NCBI GenBank assembly: GCA_964342805.1
Contig: CAYFHQ010000030.1
Span: 1-35,290, forward strand
Length of the DNA stretch: 35,290 bases
Reading direction: 5' to 3'
Source of the DNA: CAYFHQ01 sp964342805
Lineage (GTDB): Bacteria > Bacillota > Clostridia > Peptostreptococcales > Acidaminobacteraceae
The translations under genes were made by a program, and so were the position numbers. Below, piece after piece: positions 22,118 to 30,064 of this stretch. The notes under the pieces were generated by a model, which worked only from the letters and a program-made list of their open reading frames with translations, was not told where the DNA came from and ran no database searches. Each line of letters starts with the position of its first letter. Within the stretch, counting starts at the first letter, position 1.

Positions 22118-22242
22118 TCTGCACCTCCTGTTATATGCATCTTCAATTCATGTGCTGTAAACAGATATATCGTAAAGACATTGATACCACGGAGATTCAG
22201 CCGCGCCGAGATATCAACGTTCCATTCACTATTGAACGGATC

Positions 22243-22356
22243 TTATCCTTGTTTTTGCTTGTGCTTTGGATTTTCGCAAATAACCATTACTCGGCCTTTA
22301 CGCTTGATAATCTTGCACTTTTCGCAAATTGGTTTTACTGATGGACGAACTTTCAT
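22243..22356 (-). CDS. rpmJ: 50S ribosomal protein L36 (zinc-binding form)
   Basis: L36 is a 37-residue zinc-ribbon protein of the large subunit. Direct translation of this short gap gives MKVRPSVKPICEKCKII, then KRKGRVMVICENPKHKQKQG and a stop. Zinc ligands are C11, C14, C27 and H32, so this is the metal-binding (C+) form. AAGGAGG lies seven bases before the ATG. The place between infA and rpsM is the standard one. Confidence 0.97.
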   Translation of the reverse strand: MKVRPSVKPICEKCKIIKRKGRVMVICENPKHKQKQG

Positions 22357-22373
22357 TCTGTATTCCTCCTTGA

Positions 22374-22592
22374 TCACTTACCGCGCCAAGTAATTCTGCC
22401 TCGCGTTAAATCGTATGGAGAGAGTTCCAATGTAACTGTGTCTCCAGGCAGAATCCGGATAAAGTGCATGCGCATTTTTCCGGATAAGTGCGCCAATACT
22501 TCGTGGTCGTTCTCGAGTTTGACTCTGAACATCGCGTTCGGAAGAGACTCCACTACGGTGCCCTTCACCTCAATCGCGTCTTTCTTCGCCAT
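22374..22592 (-). CDS. infA: Translation initiation factor IF-1
   Basis: IF-1 occupies the A site of the 30S subunit during initiation. The 72-residue OB-fold protein begins AKKDAIEVKGTVVESLPNAMF and ends YDLTRGRITWRGK, with HLSGKMRMHFIRILPGD in the middle, near-identical to other bacterial IF-1 proteins in kind. A ribosome site (GGAGG) lies before the ATG. It is flanked by the KOW-protein gene and rpmJ. Confidence 0.98.
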   Translation of the reverse strand: MAKKDAIEVKGTVVESLPNAMFRVKLENDHEVLAHLSGKMRMHFIRILPGDTVTLELSPYDLTRGRITWRGK

Positions 22593-22607
22593 TCATTATC
22601 CTCCCGG

Positions 22608-22886
22608 TTAATGCATTCCCAGTTTTTCGATTTCACGTCTTAAGGTTGCATTGTTCACCGAAGTGCCTTCTGCAAGTTTGACGCTAACGTCTTCACTGAT
22701 TCGATTGAACTTGGCCAAATGCTTTGCCTTCTTACGCTTGGGGTTTTCCACTTTTCGCAGGTCACCGTCGGCGATCAGTACATACTGGTCATCGACAATG
22801 CCAACAATAATGAAAATCCGGTCTGCGTCACGTCCAGCTTTTGATCGTACATATTGACCAATGGACAGTTCCTTCGCTGTAATCAA
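22608..22886 (-). CDS. KOW-domain RNA-binding protein (L14e-like)
   Basis: This 92-residue protein has an N-terminal KOW-type SH3 barrel (ELSIGQYVRSKAGRDADRIFII, residues 5-26; then VLIADGDLRKVENPKRKKAKHL), like eukaryotic and archaeal L14e/L6e/L27e, and a helical C-terminus. Genes of this kind occur between map and infA in many Clostridia; the function is not established, but a ribosome-associated role is likely. It starts with TTG, placed directly after the TAG of map, with GAGGTGG upstream serving as ribosome site, so its translation should depend on that of map. Confidence 0.88.
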   Translation of the reverse strand: MITAKELSIGQYVRSKAGRDADRIFIIVGIVDDQYVLIADGDLRKVENPKRKKAKHLAKFNRISEDVSVKLAEGTSVNNATLRREIEKLGMH

Positions 22887-23651
22887 CTATGCCACCTCTT
22901 CGTCATCTAGTTTCGTTAGAATCAGCGGCTCACCATCTGTGATGGCAACGGTGTGTTCATAATGCGCTGATAGGCTGCTGTCAATGGTAACCACAGTCCA
23001 GTCGTCCTGTAGCACCTCAACCATATAGCTGCCAATGTTGACCATCGGTTCGATTGCAAGAACCATTCCTTCAGCAAGTCGCGGTCCTTTTCCCGGTGGT
23101 CCATAGTTTGGTATCTGTGGGTCTTCGTGAAGACTCATACCAATGCCATGGCCAACGAAATCTTTGACTATGCTAAATCCAGCGGATTCAGCTACCTGCT
23201 GAATGGCGTGGGAAACATCCGATAGCCGAAAGCCTACTTTGCAGAACTTCAGCCCTTCATAGAAACTCTTCCGCGTTACTTCGATCAGGCGAAGCGCTTC
23301 CGGGTTTGCTTGTCCAACGGCATGGGTCCTAGCAGCGTCCCCATGGTAGCCATCTTTCAAGGCCCCGATGTCCACACTGATGATGTCTCCATCCTTCAGT
23401 GCTCGATCACTGGGAATCCCGTGTACGACCTCTTCGTTGATCGATGCACAAATACTGCCGGGGAACCCTCCATAACCTTTGAAGGAGGGTGTCGCTCCGT
23501 ACTTTCGAATTATCATTTCAGCTTTTGCATCAAGCTCAGCTGTCGTAATACCCGGCTTTATCATATCCTTGAGCACTTCGTGGGCGTGAGCAACAATCTT
23601 TCCAGATTCTCGCATCAACTCCAGTTCACGTTTCGACTTCAGGATAATCAT
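22887..23651 (-). CDS. map: Methionine aminopeptidase, type I
   Basis: Map removes the initiator methionine from new proteins. The 254-residue pita-bread-fold enzyme shows the metal ligands D94 (SVDIGAL), D105 (HGDAARTHAVG), H168 (VGHGIG) and E201 (AIEPM), with the last glutamate near the C-terminus. H77 in VVHGIP is the substrate-side histidine. There is no N-terminal zinc-finger extension. GGGAG precedes the ATG. It follows adk by only 2 bp, part of the secY-adk-map cluster. Confidence 0.97.
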   Translation of the reverse strand: MIILKSKRELELMRESGKIVAHAHEVLKDMIKPGITTAELDAKAEMIIRKYGATPSFKGYGGFPGSICASINEEVVHGIPSDRALKDGDIISVDIGALKDGYHGDAARTHAVGQANPEALRLIEVTRKSFYEGLKFCKVGFRLSDVSHAIQQVAESAGFSIVKDFVGHGIGMSLHEDPQIPNYGPPGKGPRLAEGMVLAIEPMVNIGSYMVEVLQDDWTVVTIDSSLSAHYEHTVAITDGEPLILTKLDDEEVA

Positions 23652-23653
23652 TT

Positions 23654-24298
23654 CTATCTCCCTAGCGCAGAAGTGATGTCCGAAAACACCTCTTTGATGT
23701 CTTTCTGACCATCTATATCAATCAGGATATCCTGCTTGTTATAGTAATTGATCAGTGGGGCTGTCTCATCCATGTACACTAGGATTCGGTTGGACACCGT
23801 CTCCTCGTTGTCATCGGATCGCTGATATAGCTCTCCGCCGCACTTGTCACAAATGGACTCCTGCTTTGGTGGGTTGAAGCTTACATGGTATGTTGCTCCG
23901 CAACTCTTGCAAATTCTTCTACCCACAGCCCGCTCGACCAAAACGCTCGGATCGACTTTGATGTTAATTACTTTATCCATAGTAACAGCCATTTTCTCAA
24001 GTGCTACGTCAAGCGCTTCAGCTTGAGCAACTGTTCTAGGGAAACCGTCTAGGAGGAAGCCGGACTTGGCGTCATCTTCTAGCAGACGATCTTCTACGAT
24101 CGCTACTACGATGCTGTCAGGAACCAGTTCTCCTCGATCGATAAATGCTTTGGCTTGCTTGCCTAGGTCCGTGCCGCCTTTGATGTTGGCTCGGAAGATA
24201 TCCCCCGTTGAAATATGTGGGATGTCATACGCTTCGACAATGCTTGCTGCCTGTGTACCTTTACCAGCCCCTGGAGGGCCAAGTAGAATCAGTCTCAT
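23654..24298 (-). CDS. adk: Adenylate kinase (zinc-type lid)
   Basis: Adk interconverts ATP + AMP and 2 ADP. The 214-residue protein has the P-loop GPPGAGKGTQ (7-16), the AMP-site ISTGDIFR and FLLDGFPRTVAQAEAL, and a lid with four cysteines (C130, C133, C150, C153) that bind structural zinc as in Gram-positive enzymes. The ATG at 24298 has AAGGAG eight bases upstream; a GTG nine bases earlier overlaps the spacing and is less likely. It follows secY by 12 bp. Confidence 0.97.
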   Translation of the reverse strand: MRLILLGPPGAGKGTQAASIVEAYDIPHISTGDIFRANIKGGTDLGKQAKAFIDRGELVPDSIVVAIVEDRLLEDDAKSGFLLDGFPRTVAQAEALDVALEKMAVTMDKVINIKVDPSVLVERAVGRRICKSCGATYHVSFNPPKQESICDKCGGELYQRSDDNEETVSNRILVYMDETAPLINYYNKQDILIDIDGQKDIKEVFSDITSALGR

Positions 24299-24310
24299 GG
24301 CATGCACTCC

Positions 24311-25573
24311 TTACTTAAGGAAGCCTTGGTAATGACGCATTACCATCTGAGCTTCAATCTGCTTCATTGTTTCAATGGAAACACCAACTGCGATCAGAAG
24401 GGAAGTACCACCGAACTGGAAGCCGACATTAGATAGTCCTGCGATTAGGTTAGGCATTACCGCGATAATCGTTAGGAAGGCACCACCTGCAAACGTAATG
24501 CGGTTAAGTGTACGCATTAGGTAATCAGATGTTGGACGACCTGGACGAATACCAGGGATAAAGCCACCGTTTTTCTTCATGTTGTCAGCAACTTCAAACG
24601 GGTTGAATGTTACTGATGTGTAGAAGTATGTGAAACCGAAGATCAGTGCTGCGTAGAACAGGTTGTACCAGATTGTAGTGGATCGGAAGTACGTATTCAT
24701 GAATACGTTGAATCCGCTACCTGGGAAGAATGTACCGATTGTAATTGGGAATGCCAGAAGTGACATTGCAAAGATAACCGGGATTACACCAGACTGGTTC
24801 ACCTTTAGCGGAATGTGTGTACTGTGTCCGCCGTACATTTTACGACCAACCACACGCTTCGCATACTGAACTGGAATCTTTCGTGTACCTTGCTGGATGT
24901 AGATTACGCCCATGATTACTAGAACAGCAACCACAAGGAAAATCACCAACGAGAATACGTTTAGTTCGCCACTCATTAGTTGAGTATAAGTGACAGAAAT
25001 TGAGGTTGGCAGTTTGGAAATGATACCTGCAAAGATAAACATTGAGATACCGTTACCAATACCGTTCTCAGTGATCTTTTCCCCAAGATACATGAGGAAT
25101 GCAGTACCTGCTGTCAGTGTGAGAACAGATACAGATGCTGACCAAAAGTTGAAGCTGATAAATGCTGGTTTGAACAGCGTTGTCGAAAGGCCGATAGCCT
25201 GGATCAACGCAAGTGCTACAGTCCCGTATCGAGTAAACTGAGCCAACTTCTTACGGCCAGTTTCCCCTTCCTTCGCTAGCGCTTCCAGTGAAGGAATCGC
25301 AATTTGAAGCAGGTTAACAATGATAGATGCTGTGATGTATGGTGAGATACCTAGTGCAAAGATAGAGAATCTCTTGAATGAACCTCCAGATAGAAGGTCA
25401 AAGAAACCAAACAGCCCGTCCCCGTTTTGGAACAATGTAGCCAGTTTCGTGGCACTCATGCCAGGAACCGGAACAACAGAACCTAGACGGAAAACGACGA
25501 TCATCATAAGAGTATATAGAATCTTCTTACGTAGATCTGGAATCTTCCAAGCATTTTTCAGAGTGGACAGCAA
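24311..25573 (-). CDS. secY: Protein translocase subunit SecY
   Basis: SecY is the channel of the general secretion system in the cytoplasmic membrane. The 420-residue protein has ten predicted membrane helices, with the plug-domain region GLFGFFDLLSGGSFKRFSIF, FAGIISKLPTS and the cytoplasmic loop RVVGRKMYGGHSTHIPLKVN, the usual ribosome and SecA contact area. The start is a TTG that follows the rplO stop codon without a gap (TAA then TTG), with AGAGGTG as ribosome site, pointing to translational coupling with rplO. Confidence 0.97.
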   Translation of the reverse strand: MLSTLKNAWKIPDLRKKILYTLMMIVVFRLGSVVPVPGMSATKLATLFQNGDGLFGFFDLLSGGSFKRFSIFALGISPYITASIIVNLLQIAIPSLEALAKEGETGRKKLAQFTRYGTVALALIQAIGLSTTLFKPAFISFNFWSASVSVLTLTAGTAFLMYLGEKITENGIGNGISMFIFAGIISKLPTSISVTYTQLMSGELNVFSLVIFLVVAVLVIMGVIYIQQGTRKIPVQYAKRVVGRKMYGGHSTHIPLKVNQSGVIPVIFAMSLLAFPITIGTFFPGSGFNVFMNTYFRSTTIWYNLFYAALIFGFTYFYTSVTFNPFEVADNMKKNGGFIPGIRPGRPTSDYLMRTLNRITFAGGAFLTIIAVMPNLIAGLSNVGFQFGGTSLLIAVGVSIETMKQIEAQMVMRHYQGFLK

Positions 25574-26014
25574 TTAGATCACCTCTGCCTTTCCTCCAGC
25601 CGCTTCAATTTTCGTGATAGCGGACTGTGTGAATTTGTTTGCTTTGACTGTAAGCTTTTTGTTCAGCTCGCCATCGCCTAGGATTTTCACCCCGTATTCA
25701 ATTTTAGAAATGATGCGGTTTTCCAGAAGTAGTTCTGGAGTAATCTCCGTACCATCTTCGAATTTGTTAAGTGACTCAACATTAACGATCGTCCACTCTT
25801 TACGAGTGAAGTTTTTGAAGCCTCGCTTTGGCAGTCGTCTGAATAGAGGCATCTGACCACCTTCAAAACCAGGACGTACACCGCCGCCGGATCGAGCTTT
25901 CTGACCGTGCATACCACGACCAGCAGTTGTTCCTAGACCGGAACCTGTACCACGACCGACTCGCTTTTTCTTCTTAGTAGAGCCCTCAGCAGGCTTAAGA
26001 TTTTGCAGCTTCAT
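25574..26014 (-). CDS. rplO: 50S ribosomal protein L15
   Basis: L15 is a late-assembly large-subunit protein. The 146-residue protein starts with MKLQNLKPAEGSTKKKKRVG, contains the glycine- and arginine-rich GRGTGSGLGTTAGRGMHGQK region and FEGGQMPLFRRLPKRGF, and ends with a globular domain. AAGGAGG lies seven bases before the ATG. It follows rpmD by 15 bp, and its stop abuts the TTG start of secY. Confidence 0.98.
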   Translation of the reverse strand: MKLQNLKPAEGSTKKKKRVGRGTGSGLGTTAGRGMHGQKARSGGGVRPGFEGGQMPLFRRLPKRGFKNFTRKEWTIVNVESLNKFEDGTEITPELLLENRIISKIEYGVKILGDGELNKKLTVKANKFTQSAITKIEAAGGKAEVI

Positions 26015-26029
26015 GATGACACCTCCTTG

Positions 26030-26209
26030 CTACGCTTCGATAATTTCTACCAAGTGGTTGATCTGCTGAACCATACCACGCATTTGTGGGTTGTCCTGCT
26101 TTTCAACTACTTGACCGATTTTTTTCAGACCAAGGGCCTGAACCGTTTTAACGTGCTTTGGCTTGGCACCAATTGTCGATTTTACTAATTTAACTTTAAA
26201 AGTTGCCAT
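26030..26209 (-). CDS. rpmD: 50S ribosomal protein L30
   Basis: Direct translation gives a 59-residue protein that begins MATFKVKLVKSTIGAKPKHV and contains TVQALGLKKIGQ and DNPQMRGMVQQINHLVEI, the bacterial L30 pattern. GGAGG lies just before the ATG. It fills the space between rpsE and rplO, its invariable place in the spc operon. Confidence 0.97.
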   Translation of the reverse strand: MATFKVKLVKSTIGAKPKHVKTVQALGLKKIGQVVEKQDNPQMRGMVQQINHLVEIIEA

Positions 26210-26220
26210 GGTCGACCTCC

Positions 26221-26724
26221 TTAACCTAGAATCTCTTCTACGGATTTGCCACGGCGCTTAGCGATCTGCTCAACCGTAACCATACTCTTTAAGCCTTCTA
26301 GAGTTGCGTTAACCATGTTCTTAGGATTGTTAGAACCCAAAGATTTAGCACGTACATCTTTGACACCCGCTAGCTCTAGTACCGCACGTACTGGACCACC
26401 AGCGATGACACCAGTACCTTCAACTGCAGGCATGATTAGAACTTTACCAGCTCCGAAAATACCCTTCATTTCGTGTGGTACTGTTGTACCAACTCTTGGC
26501 ACCTCGATTAGATGACGCTTAGCATCTTCAATCGCCTTACGAATAGCTTCTGGAACTTCCTGCGCCTTACCTGTACCAACGCCAACGTGTCCGTTTTCGT
26601 CACCTACAACTACAAGAGCGCTAAAGCGGAAGTTACGTCCACCTTTAACAACCTTCGTAACACGGTTGATATTGATTACTTCCTCTTTGAGGTCAAGTTT
26701 GCTCGCATCGATAAACTTACGCAT
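26221..26724 (-). CDS. rpsE: 30S ribosomal protein S5
   Basis: S5 supports decoding accuracy and mRNA unwinding at the entry channel. The 167-residue protein has the double-stranded RNA-binding-like N-terminal domain (VVKGGRNFRFSALVVVGDEN, then GHVGVGTGKAQEVPEAIRKA) and the C-terminal domain with AGGPVRAVLELAGV and KSLGSNNPKNMVNAT. GAGGAGG precedes the ATG. It lies 16 bp after rplR. Confidence 0.98.
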   Translation of the reverse strand: MRKFIDASKLDLKEEVININRVTKVVKGGRNFRFSALVVVGDENGHVGVGTGKAQEVPEAIRKAIEDAKRHLIEVPRVGTTVPHEMKGIFGAGKVLIMPAVEGTGVIAGGPVRAVLELAGVKDVRAKSLGSNNPKNMVNATLEGLKSMVTVEQIAKRRGKSVEEILG

Positions 26725-26740
26725 TCTGTAGCCTCCTCAA

Positions 26741-27103
26741 TTAGAACTTCAGGCCAGCTTCACGTGCACCATCAGCGAGTTCTTTCACTCGACCGTGGAA
26801 CAGGTAGCCAGCACGGTCAAACACAACCGTTTCAATACCTTTTTCAATAGCTCGCTTTGCAACAGCTTCGCCGATTACTCGTGCAGCTGCCTTGTTGCCA
26901 GTAGCTTCGATGTTCAGATCTTTATCCAAAGTGGATGCAGAAACAATCGTCTTACCAGCAACATCATCAATGATTTGCGCATAGATGTGCTTAGAGCTTC
27001 TGTATACATTCAATCTTGGTCGCGCAGGTGTACCGTGTACTTTCTTTCGTACTCGGCGCTGGCGAGATTGCCGCTTCAAATTCTTGCTCGGCTTGTTGAT
27101 CAT
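26741..27103 (-). CDS. rplR: 50S ribosomal protein L18
   Basis: L18 binds 5S rRNA together with L5. The 120-residue protein has a basic N-terminal tail (RQSRQRRVRKKVHGTPARPR), RLNVYRSSKHIYAQIIDD and the C-terminal VFDRAGYLFHGRVKELADGA, all conserved. AAAGGAG lies before the ATG. It sits between rplF and rpsE. Confidence 0.98.
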   Translation of the reverse strand: MINKPSKNLKRQSRQRRVRKKVHGTPARPRLNVYRSSKHIYAQIIDDVAGKTIVSASTLDKDLNIEATGNKAAARVIGEAVAKRAIEKGIETVVFDRAGYLFHGRVKELADGAREAGLKF

Positions 27104-27123
27104 CTTATGCCACTCCTTTCCGA

Positions 27124-27663
27124 TTACTTACCGGTCTTACCTTCTTTACGTCGTACGTATTCGCCAACGTAGCGGATACCTTTGCCTTTGTATGGCTCAG
27201 GCTTTCTCCAGTCACGAATCTTTGCAGCGTAGTTACCTACTTGCTGCTTGTTGATGCCCTTAACAATAATCTCAGTATTGCTTGGTACTTCAACAGTAAG
27301 ACCTTCTGGATCTTCCATTTCTACCGGGTGAGAGTAACCTAGAGATAGCTCTAGAGTTTTGCCGCTCTTCTTCGCACGGTAACCTACACCGACGATTTGA
27401 AGCTTCTTCTCGTAACCCTTAGTAACACCGACAACCATGTTCTGGATAAGCGCACGGCTTAGACCGTGAAGCGCTCGGTGATTTTTATTGTCAGAAGGAC
27501 GAGTAACTGCAAGTTCTTCGCCTTCAATCGCGATTGTCATATCGCGGTTAATTTGCTCGGACAGTTCCCCTAGAGGTCCCTTAACCGTAACTACATTTGT
27601 TTCGGAAACCTTAACCTCTACACCTTGAGGAATTGTGATTGGCAATCTACCTACTCGAGACAT
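27124..27663 (-). CDS. rplF: 50S ribosomal protein L6
   Basis: L6 lies near the GTPase-associated centre of the large subunit. The 179-residue protein consists of two repeated alpha/beta domains; it starts MSRVGRLPITIPQGVEV, has GVTKGYEKKLQIVGVGYRA at the second domain and ends with RKPEPYKGKGIRYVGE and a basic tail. AGGAGG lies before the ATG. It follows rpsH by about 28 bp. Confidence 0.98.
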   Translation of the reverse strand: MSRVGRLPITIPQGVEVKVSETNVVTVKGPLGELSEQINRDMTIAIEGEELAVTRPSDNKNHRALHGLSRALIQNMVVGVTKGYEKKLQIVGVGYRAKKSGKTLELSLGYSHPVEMEDPEGLTVEVPSNTEIIVKGINKQQVGNYAAKIRDWRKPEPYKGKGIRYVGEYVRRKEGKTGK

Positions 27664-27691
27664 AATTTACCTCCTACCTTTTCCTCGGAAC

Positions 27692-28090
27692 TTACCAGAT
27701 GTAAGCCATTACTTCGCCGCCAACACCAAGTTTACGAGCAGCTTTGTCTGTAATGATACCGTTAGAAGTAGAAACGATAGCAATACCTAGACCGCCAAGT
27801 ACCTTAGGTACTTCGTTGCGCTTTGCGTAAACACGTAGGCCTGGCTTAGAAATACGCTTTAGACCTGTAATAACTCTTTGCTTGTCATCACCGTACTTAA
27901 GCTGAATGCGAATAACACCCTGCTTGCCGTCTTCGATAACATCATATGCTTTAACGAAACCTTCATCCAGAAGGATTTCTGCAATTCTTTTCTTAACGTT
28001 AGACGATGGAACGTCTACAGATGCATGTCTAACCATATTCGCATTTCGAATACGCGTCAGCATATCTGCGATTGGATCCGTGATCATCAT
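27692..28090 (-). CDS. rpsH: 30S ribosomal protein S8
   Basis: S8 binds the central domain of 16S rRNA and, in some bacteria, represses the spc operon. The 132-residue protein begins MITDPIADMLTRIRNANMVR and ends with the signature IVSTSNGIITDKAARKLGVG, then the EVMAYIW end. Two adjacent ATG codons are possible starts; the first has AAGGAGG ten bases upstream. It follows rpsN by 23 bp. Confidence 0.98.
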   Translation of the reverse strand: MMITDPIADMLTRIRNANMVRHASVDVPSSNVKKRIAEILLDEGFVKAYDVIEDGKQGVIRIQLKYGDDKQRVITGLKRISKPGLRVYAKRNEVPKVLGGLGIAIVSTSNGIITDKAARKLGVGGEVMAYIW

Positions 28091-28113
28091 GTTAGTTCAA
28101 CCTCCTTCCGGAA

Positions 28114-28299
28114 TTACCAGGATGCCTTACGAACACCTGGGATCTGGCCCTTGTACGCCAGTTCTCTGAAGCAAATACGACAAATACCGAACTTTCGAAG
28201 GTATGCATGCGGACGTCCGCAAATACGGCATCTATTGTACTCTCTAGTAGAGAACTTTTGCTTTCGGGACTGCTTAACTTTCATCGCTTTCTTAGCCAC
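28114..28299 (-). CDS. rpsN: 30S ribosomal protein S14, zinc-binding type Z
   Basis: S14 joins the head of the small subunit late in assembly. This is the short 61-residue type Z form with a zinc ribbon: C24 and C27 in CRICGRP, C40 and C43 in CRICF. It ends GQIPGVRKASW, the conserved C-terminus. The start codon is GTG, with AAGGAGGG upstream. Its place between rplE and rpsH is standard. Confidence 0.97.
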   Translation of the reverse strand: MAKKAMKVKQSRKQKFSTREYNRCRICGRPHAYLRKFGICRICFRELAYKGQIPGVRKASW

Positions 28300-28311
28300 A
28301 GTAATCCCTCC

Positions 28312-28851
28312 TTATTTGCTGAAAGGCATACCCATAAGCTTAAGTAGCTCACGAGCTTCCTCATCCGTCTTCGCAGTTGTTACGAACGTAATGTCCATAC
28401 CACGAACAGCGTCTACCTTATCGTATTCGATTTCAGGGAAGATCAACTGCTCTTTGATACCTACAGTGTAGTTACCTCGTCCGTCAAATGCGTTTGGATT
28501 CACACCGCGGAAGTCACGTACACGTGGAAGAGCGATGTTGATGAATCTATCCATAAATTCGAACATTTGCGCACCGCGCAGCGTTACCTTAGAGCCGATT
28601 GGCATCCCTTCACGAAGCTTAAAGTTCGCGATGGACTTCTTCGCTCGTGTAACGACAGCCTTCTGACCAGTGATAGTACCCAGTTCAGCAGCAGCGTTCT
28701 GGACAGCTTTAGGGTTGTCCTTTGAGCTACCTAGGCCCATGTTTACAACGATCTTATCAAACTTAGGAATTTCCATTACAGAACTGTACTGGAACTTTTC
28801 CATCATAGCTTTAGTAATTTCTTCTTTGTACTTCAATTGCAATCGTGCCAT
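28312..28851 (-). CDS. rplE: 50S ribosomal protein L5
   Basis: L5 binds 5S rRNA and forms a bridge to S13 in the small subunit. The 179-residue protein has the family blocks VMEIPKFDKIVVNMGLG, TGQKAVVTRAKKSIANFKLR and FPEIEYDKVDAVRGMDITFV. GGAGGG lies before the ATG. It follows rplX by about 26 bp. Confidence 0.98.
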   Translation of the reverse strand: MARLQLKYKEEITKAMMEKFQYSSVMEIPKFDKIVVNMGLGSSKDNPKAVQNAAAELGTITGQKAVVTRAKKSIANFKLREGMPIGSKVTLRGAQMFEFMDRFINIALPRVRDFRGVNPNAFDGRGNYTVGIKEQLIFPEIEYDKVDAVRGMDITFVTTAKTDEEARELLKLMGMPFSK

Positions 28852-28877
28852 TGTCCGTTACCCTCCTTTCGAGCGAT

Positions 28878-29186
28878 TTAGTCGATAACGTTACCGGACT
28901 TAACGGATACACGAACTTTTTTACCGTTTTGTTCTTCAAAACGAACTCGCGTACCAGCTTTCGCCTTCTCATCCCATAGCATCACGTTGGATACATGGAT
29001 TGGAGCTTCTTGCTCAATAATACCGCCTGTTTGCATTTTCGGGTTTGGCTTCTGGTGCTTAGTCACCATATTTACGCCTTCCACGACAACGCGGTCTTTT
29101 TTAGGCATAGCTTGTAGTACTTTGCCTTTTTTACCTTTATCTTTACCGGCAGTGATTACTACCGTGTCGCCTTTCTTGATGAACAT
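28878..29186 (-). CDS. rplX: 50S ribosomal protein L24
   Basis: L24 starts large-subunit assembly and lies at the exit of the peptide tunnel. The 102-residue protein has an N-terminal KOW motif (KGDTVVITAGKDKGKKGKV), GVNMVTKHQKPNPKMQTGGI and the SNVMLWD stretch. The ATG at 29186 has AGGAGG seven to nine bases upstream; a TTG just before it is unnecessary. It lies between rplN and rplE. Confidence 0.97.
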   Translation of the reverse strand: MFIKKGDTVVITAGKDKGKKGKVLQAMPKKDRVVVEGVNMVTKHQKPNPKMQTGGIIEQEAPIHVSNVMLWDEKAKAGTRVRFEEQNGKKVRVSVKSGNVID

Positions 29187-29202
29187 CAAGTCTACCTCCT
29201 AC

Positions 29203-29571
29203 CTACAGTACTTCCGGAGCCAGAGAAAGAATCTTCATGTACTTATTTTCACGAAGCTCTCGTGCTACCGGTCCGAAGATACGAGTACCTACTGGGTTCT
29301 TGTCTTCTTTGATGATTACCGCTGCGTTGTCGTCAAACTTAACGTAGCTACCATCAGCACGACGTACACCATGCTTCGTACGAACGACTACGGCCTTAAC
29401 TACTGTACCTTTTTTGACAACACCGCCTGGCGTTGCATCTTTAACTGCAGCGACGATAACATCGCCGATATTCGCATATCGTCTCTTAGATCCGCCTAGT
29501 ACACGGATACATAGGAGTTCTTTTGCGCCGGAGTTATCCGCAACCTTCAGTCGCGATTCCTGTTGAATCAT
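29203..29571 (-). CDS. rplN: 50S ribosomal protein L14
   Basis: L14 forms a bridge to the small subunit and binds the silencing factor RsfS in other bacteria. The 122-residue protein starts MIQQESRLKVADNSGAKELL, has GGVVKKGTVVKAVVVRTKHG and IFGPVARELRENKYMKILSL at the end. AAGGAGG lies before the ATG. It follows rpsQ by about 24 bp. Confidence 0.98.
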   Translation of the reverse strand: MIQQESRLKVADNSGAKELLCIRVLGGSKRRYANIGDVIVAAVKDATPGGVVKKGTVVKAVVVRTKHGVRRADGSYVKFDDNAAVIIKEDKNPVGTRIFGPVARELRENKYMKILSLAPEVL

Positions 29572-29595
29572 GTTTAGATCCTCCTTCCGACCAGA

Positions 29596-29850
29596 TTACT
29601 TCGCCTTTTCCACTACTTCAACAAGTCTGAAACGCTTGTCTTTAGATAGAGGACGAGTTTCCATAATCTTAACTCGGTCGCCTACTGAACAAACATTTTC
29701 TTCGTCATGCGCCTTGAACTTCTTAGAACGCTTAACTCGCTTGCCGTATAGTGGGTGTCGTACGAAATCTTCCACTTTTACTACAATAGTTTTATCCATT
29801 TTATCGCTGACAACCATGCCAACTCTAACTTTTCTGCTGTTTCTTTCCAC
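29596..29850 (-). CDS. rpsQ: 30S ribosomal protein S17
   Basis: S17 is an early-binding OB-fold protein of the small subunit. The 84-residue protein contains RKVRVGMVVSDKMDKTIVVK, HPLYGKRVKRSKKFKAHDE and the end RPLSKDKRFRLVEVVEKAK. It starts with GTG, with AAGGAGG eight bases upstream. It follows rpmC by about 20 bp. Confidence 0.97.
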   Translation of the reverse strand: MERNSRKVRVGMVVSDKMDKTIVVKVEDFVRHPLYGKRVKRSKKFKAHDEENVCSVGDRVKIMETRPLSKDKRFRLVEVVEKAK

Positions 29851-29869
29851 GACGTTAACCTCCTTCTAA

Positions 29870-30064
29870 TTAGGACGCAATTTCACGCTCTCGAAGAACG
29901 GTCTTCACGCGCGCGATATCCTTTTTAACGCCTTTAATTTGCAATGGGTTGTCCAACTGACCAGTTGCTAGCTGGAATCGAAGATTGAACAGCTCAGACT
30001 TTAAGTCTACTAGCTTCGTCTGAAGCTCAGCTTCTGTCATTTCACGAAGTTTTTTAGCCGTCAT
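29870..30064 (-). CDS. rpmC: 50S ribosomal protein L29
   Basis: L29 is a two-helix protein at the tunnel exit, beside L23, where chaperones and SRP bind. The 64-residue protein begins MTAKKLREMTEAELQTKLVD, has LFNLRFQLATGQLDNPLQI and ends with an arginine-rich helix. Its ATG overlaps the rplP stop by one base (TAATG), so the pair is translationally coupled. Confidence 0.97.
   Translation of the reverse strand: MTAKKLREMTEAELQTKLVDLKSELFNLRFQLATGQLDNPLQIKGVKKDIARVKTVLREREIAS

Noticed and set aside
22118..22242. Possible extra gene between rpmJ and rpsM
   Set aside because: Reading of the minus strand in this 125-bp gap gave no frame with a ribosome site and start codon.
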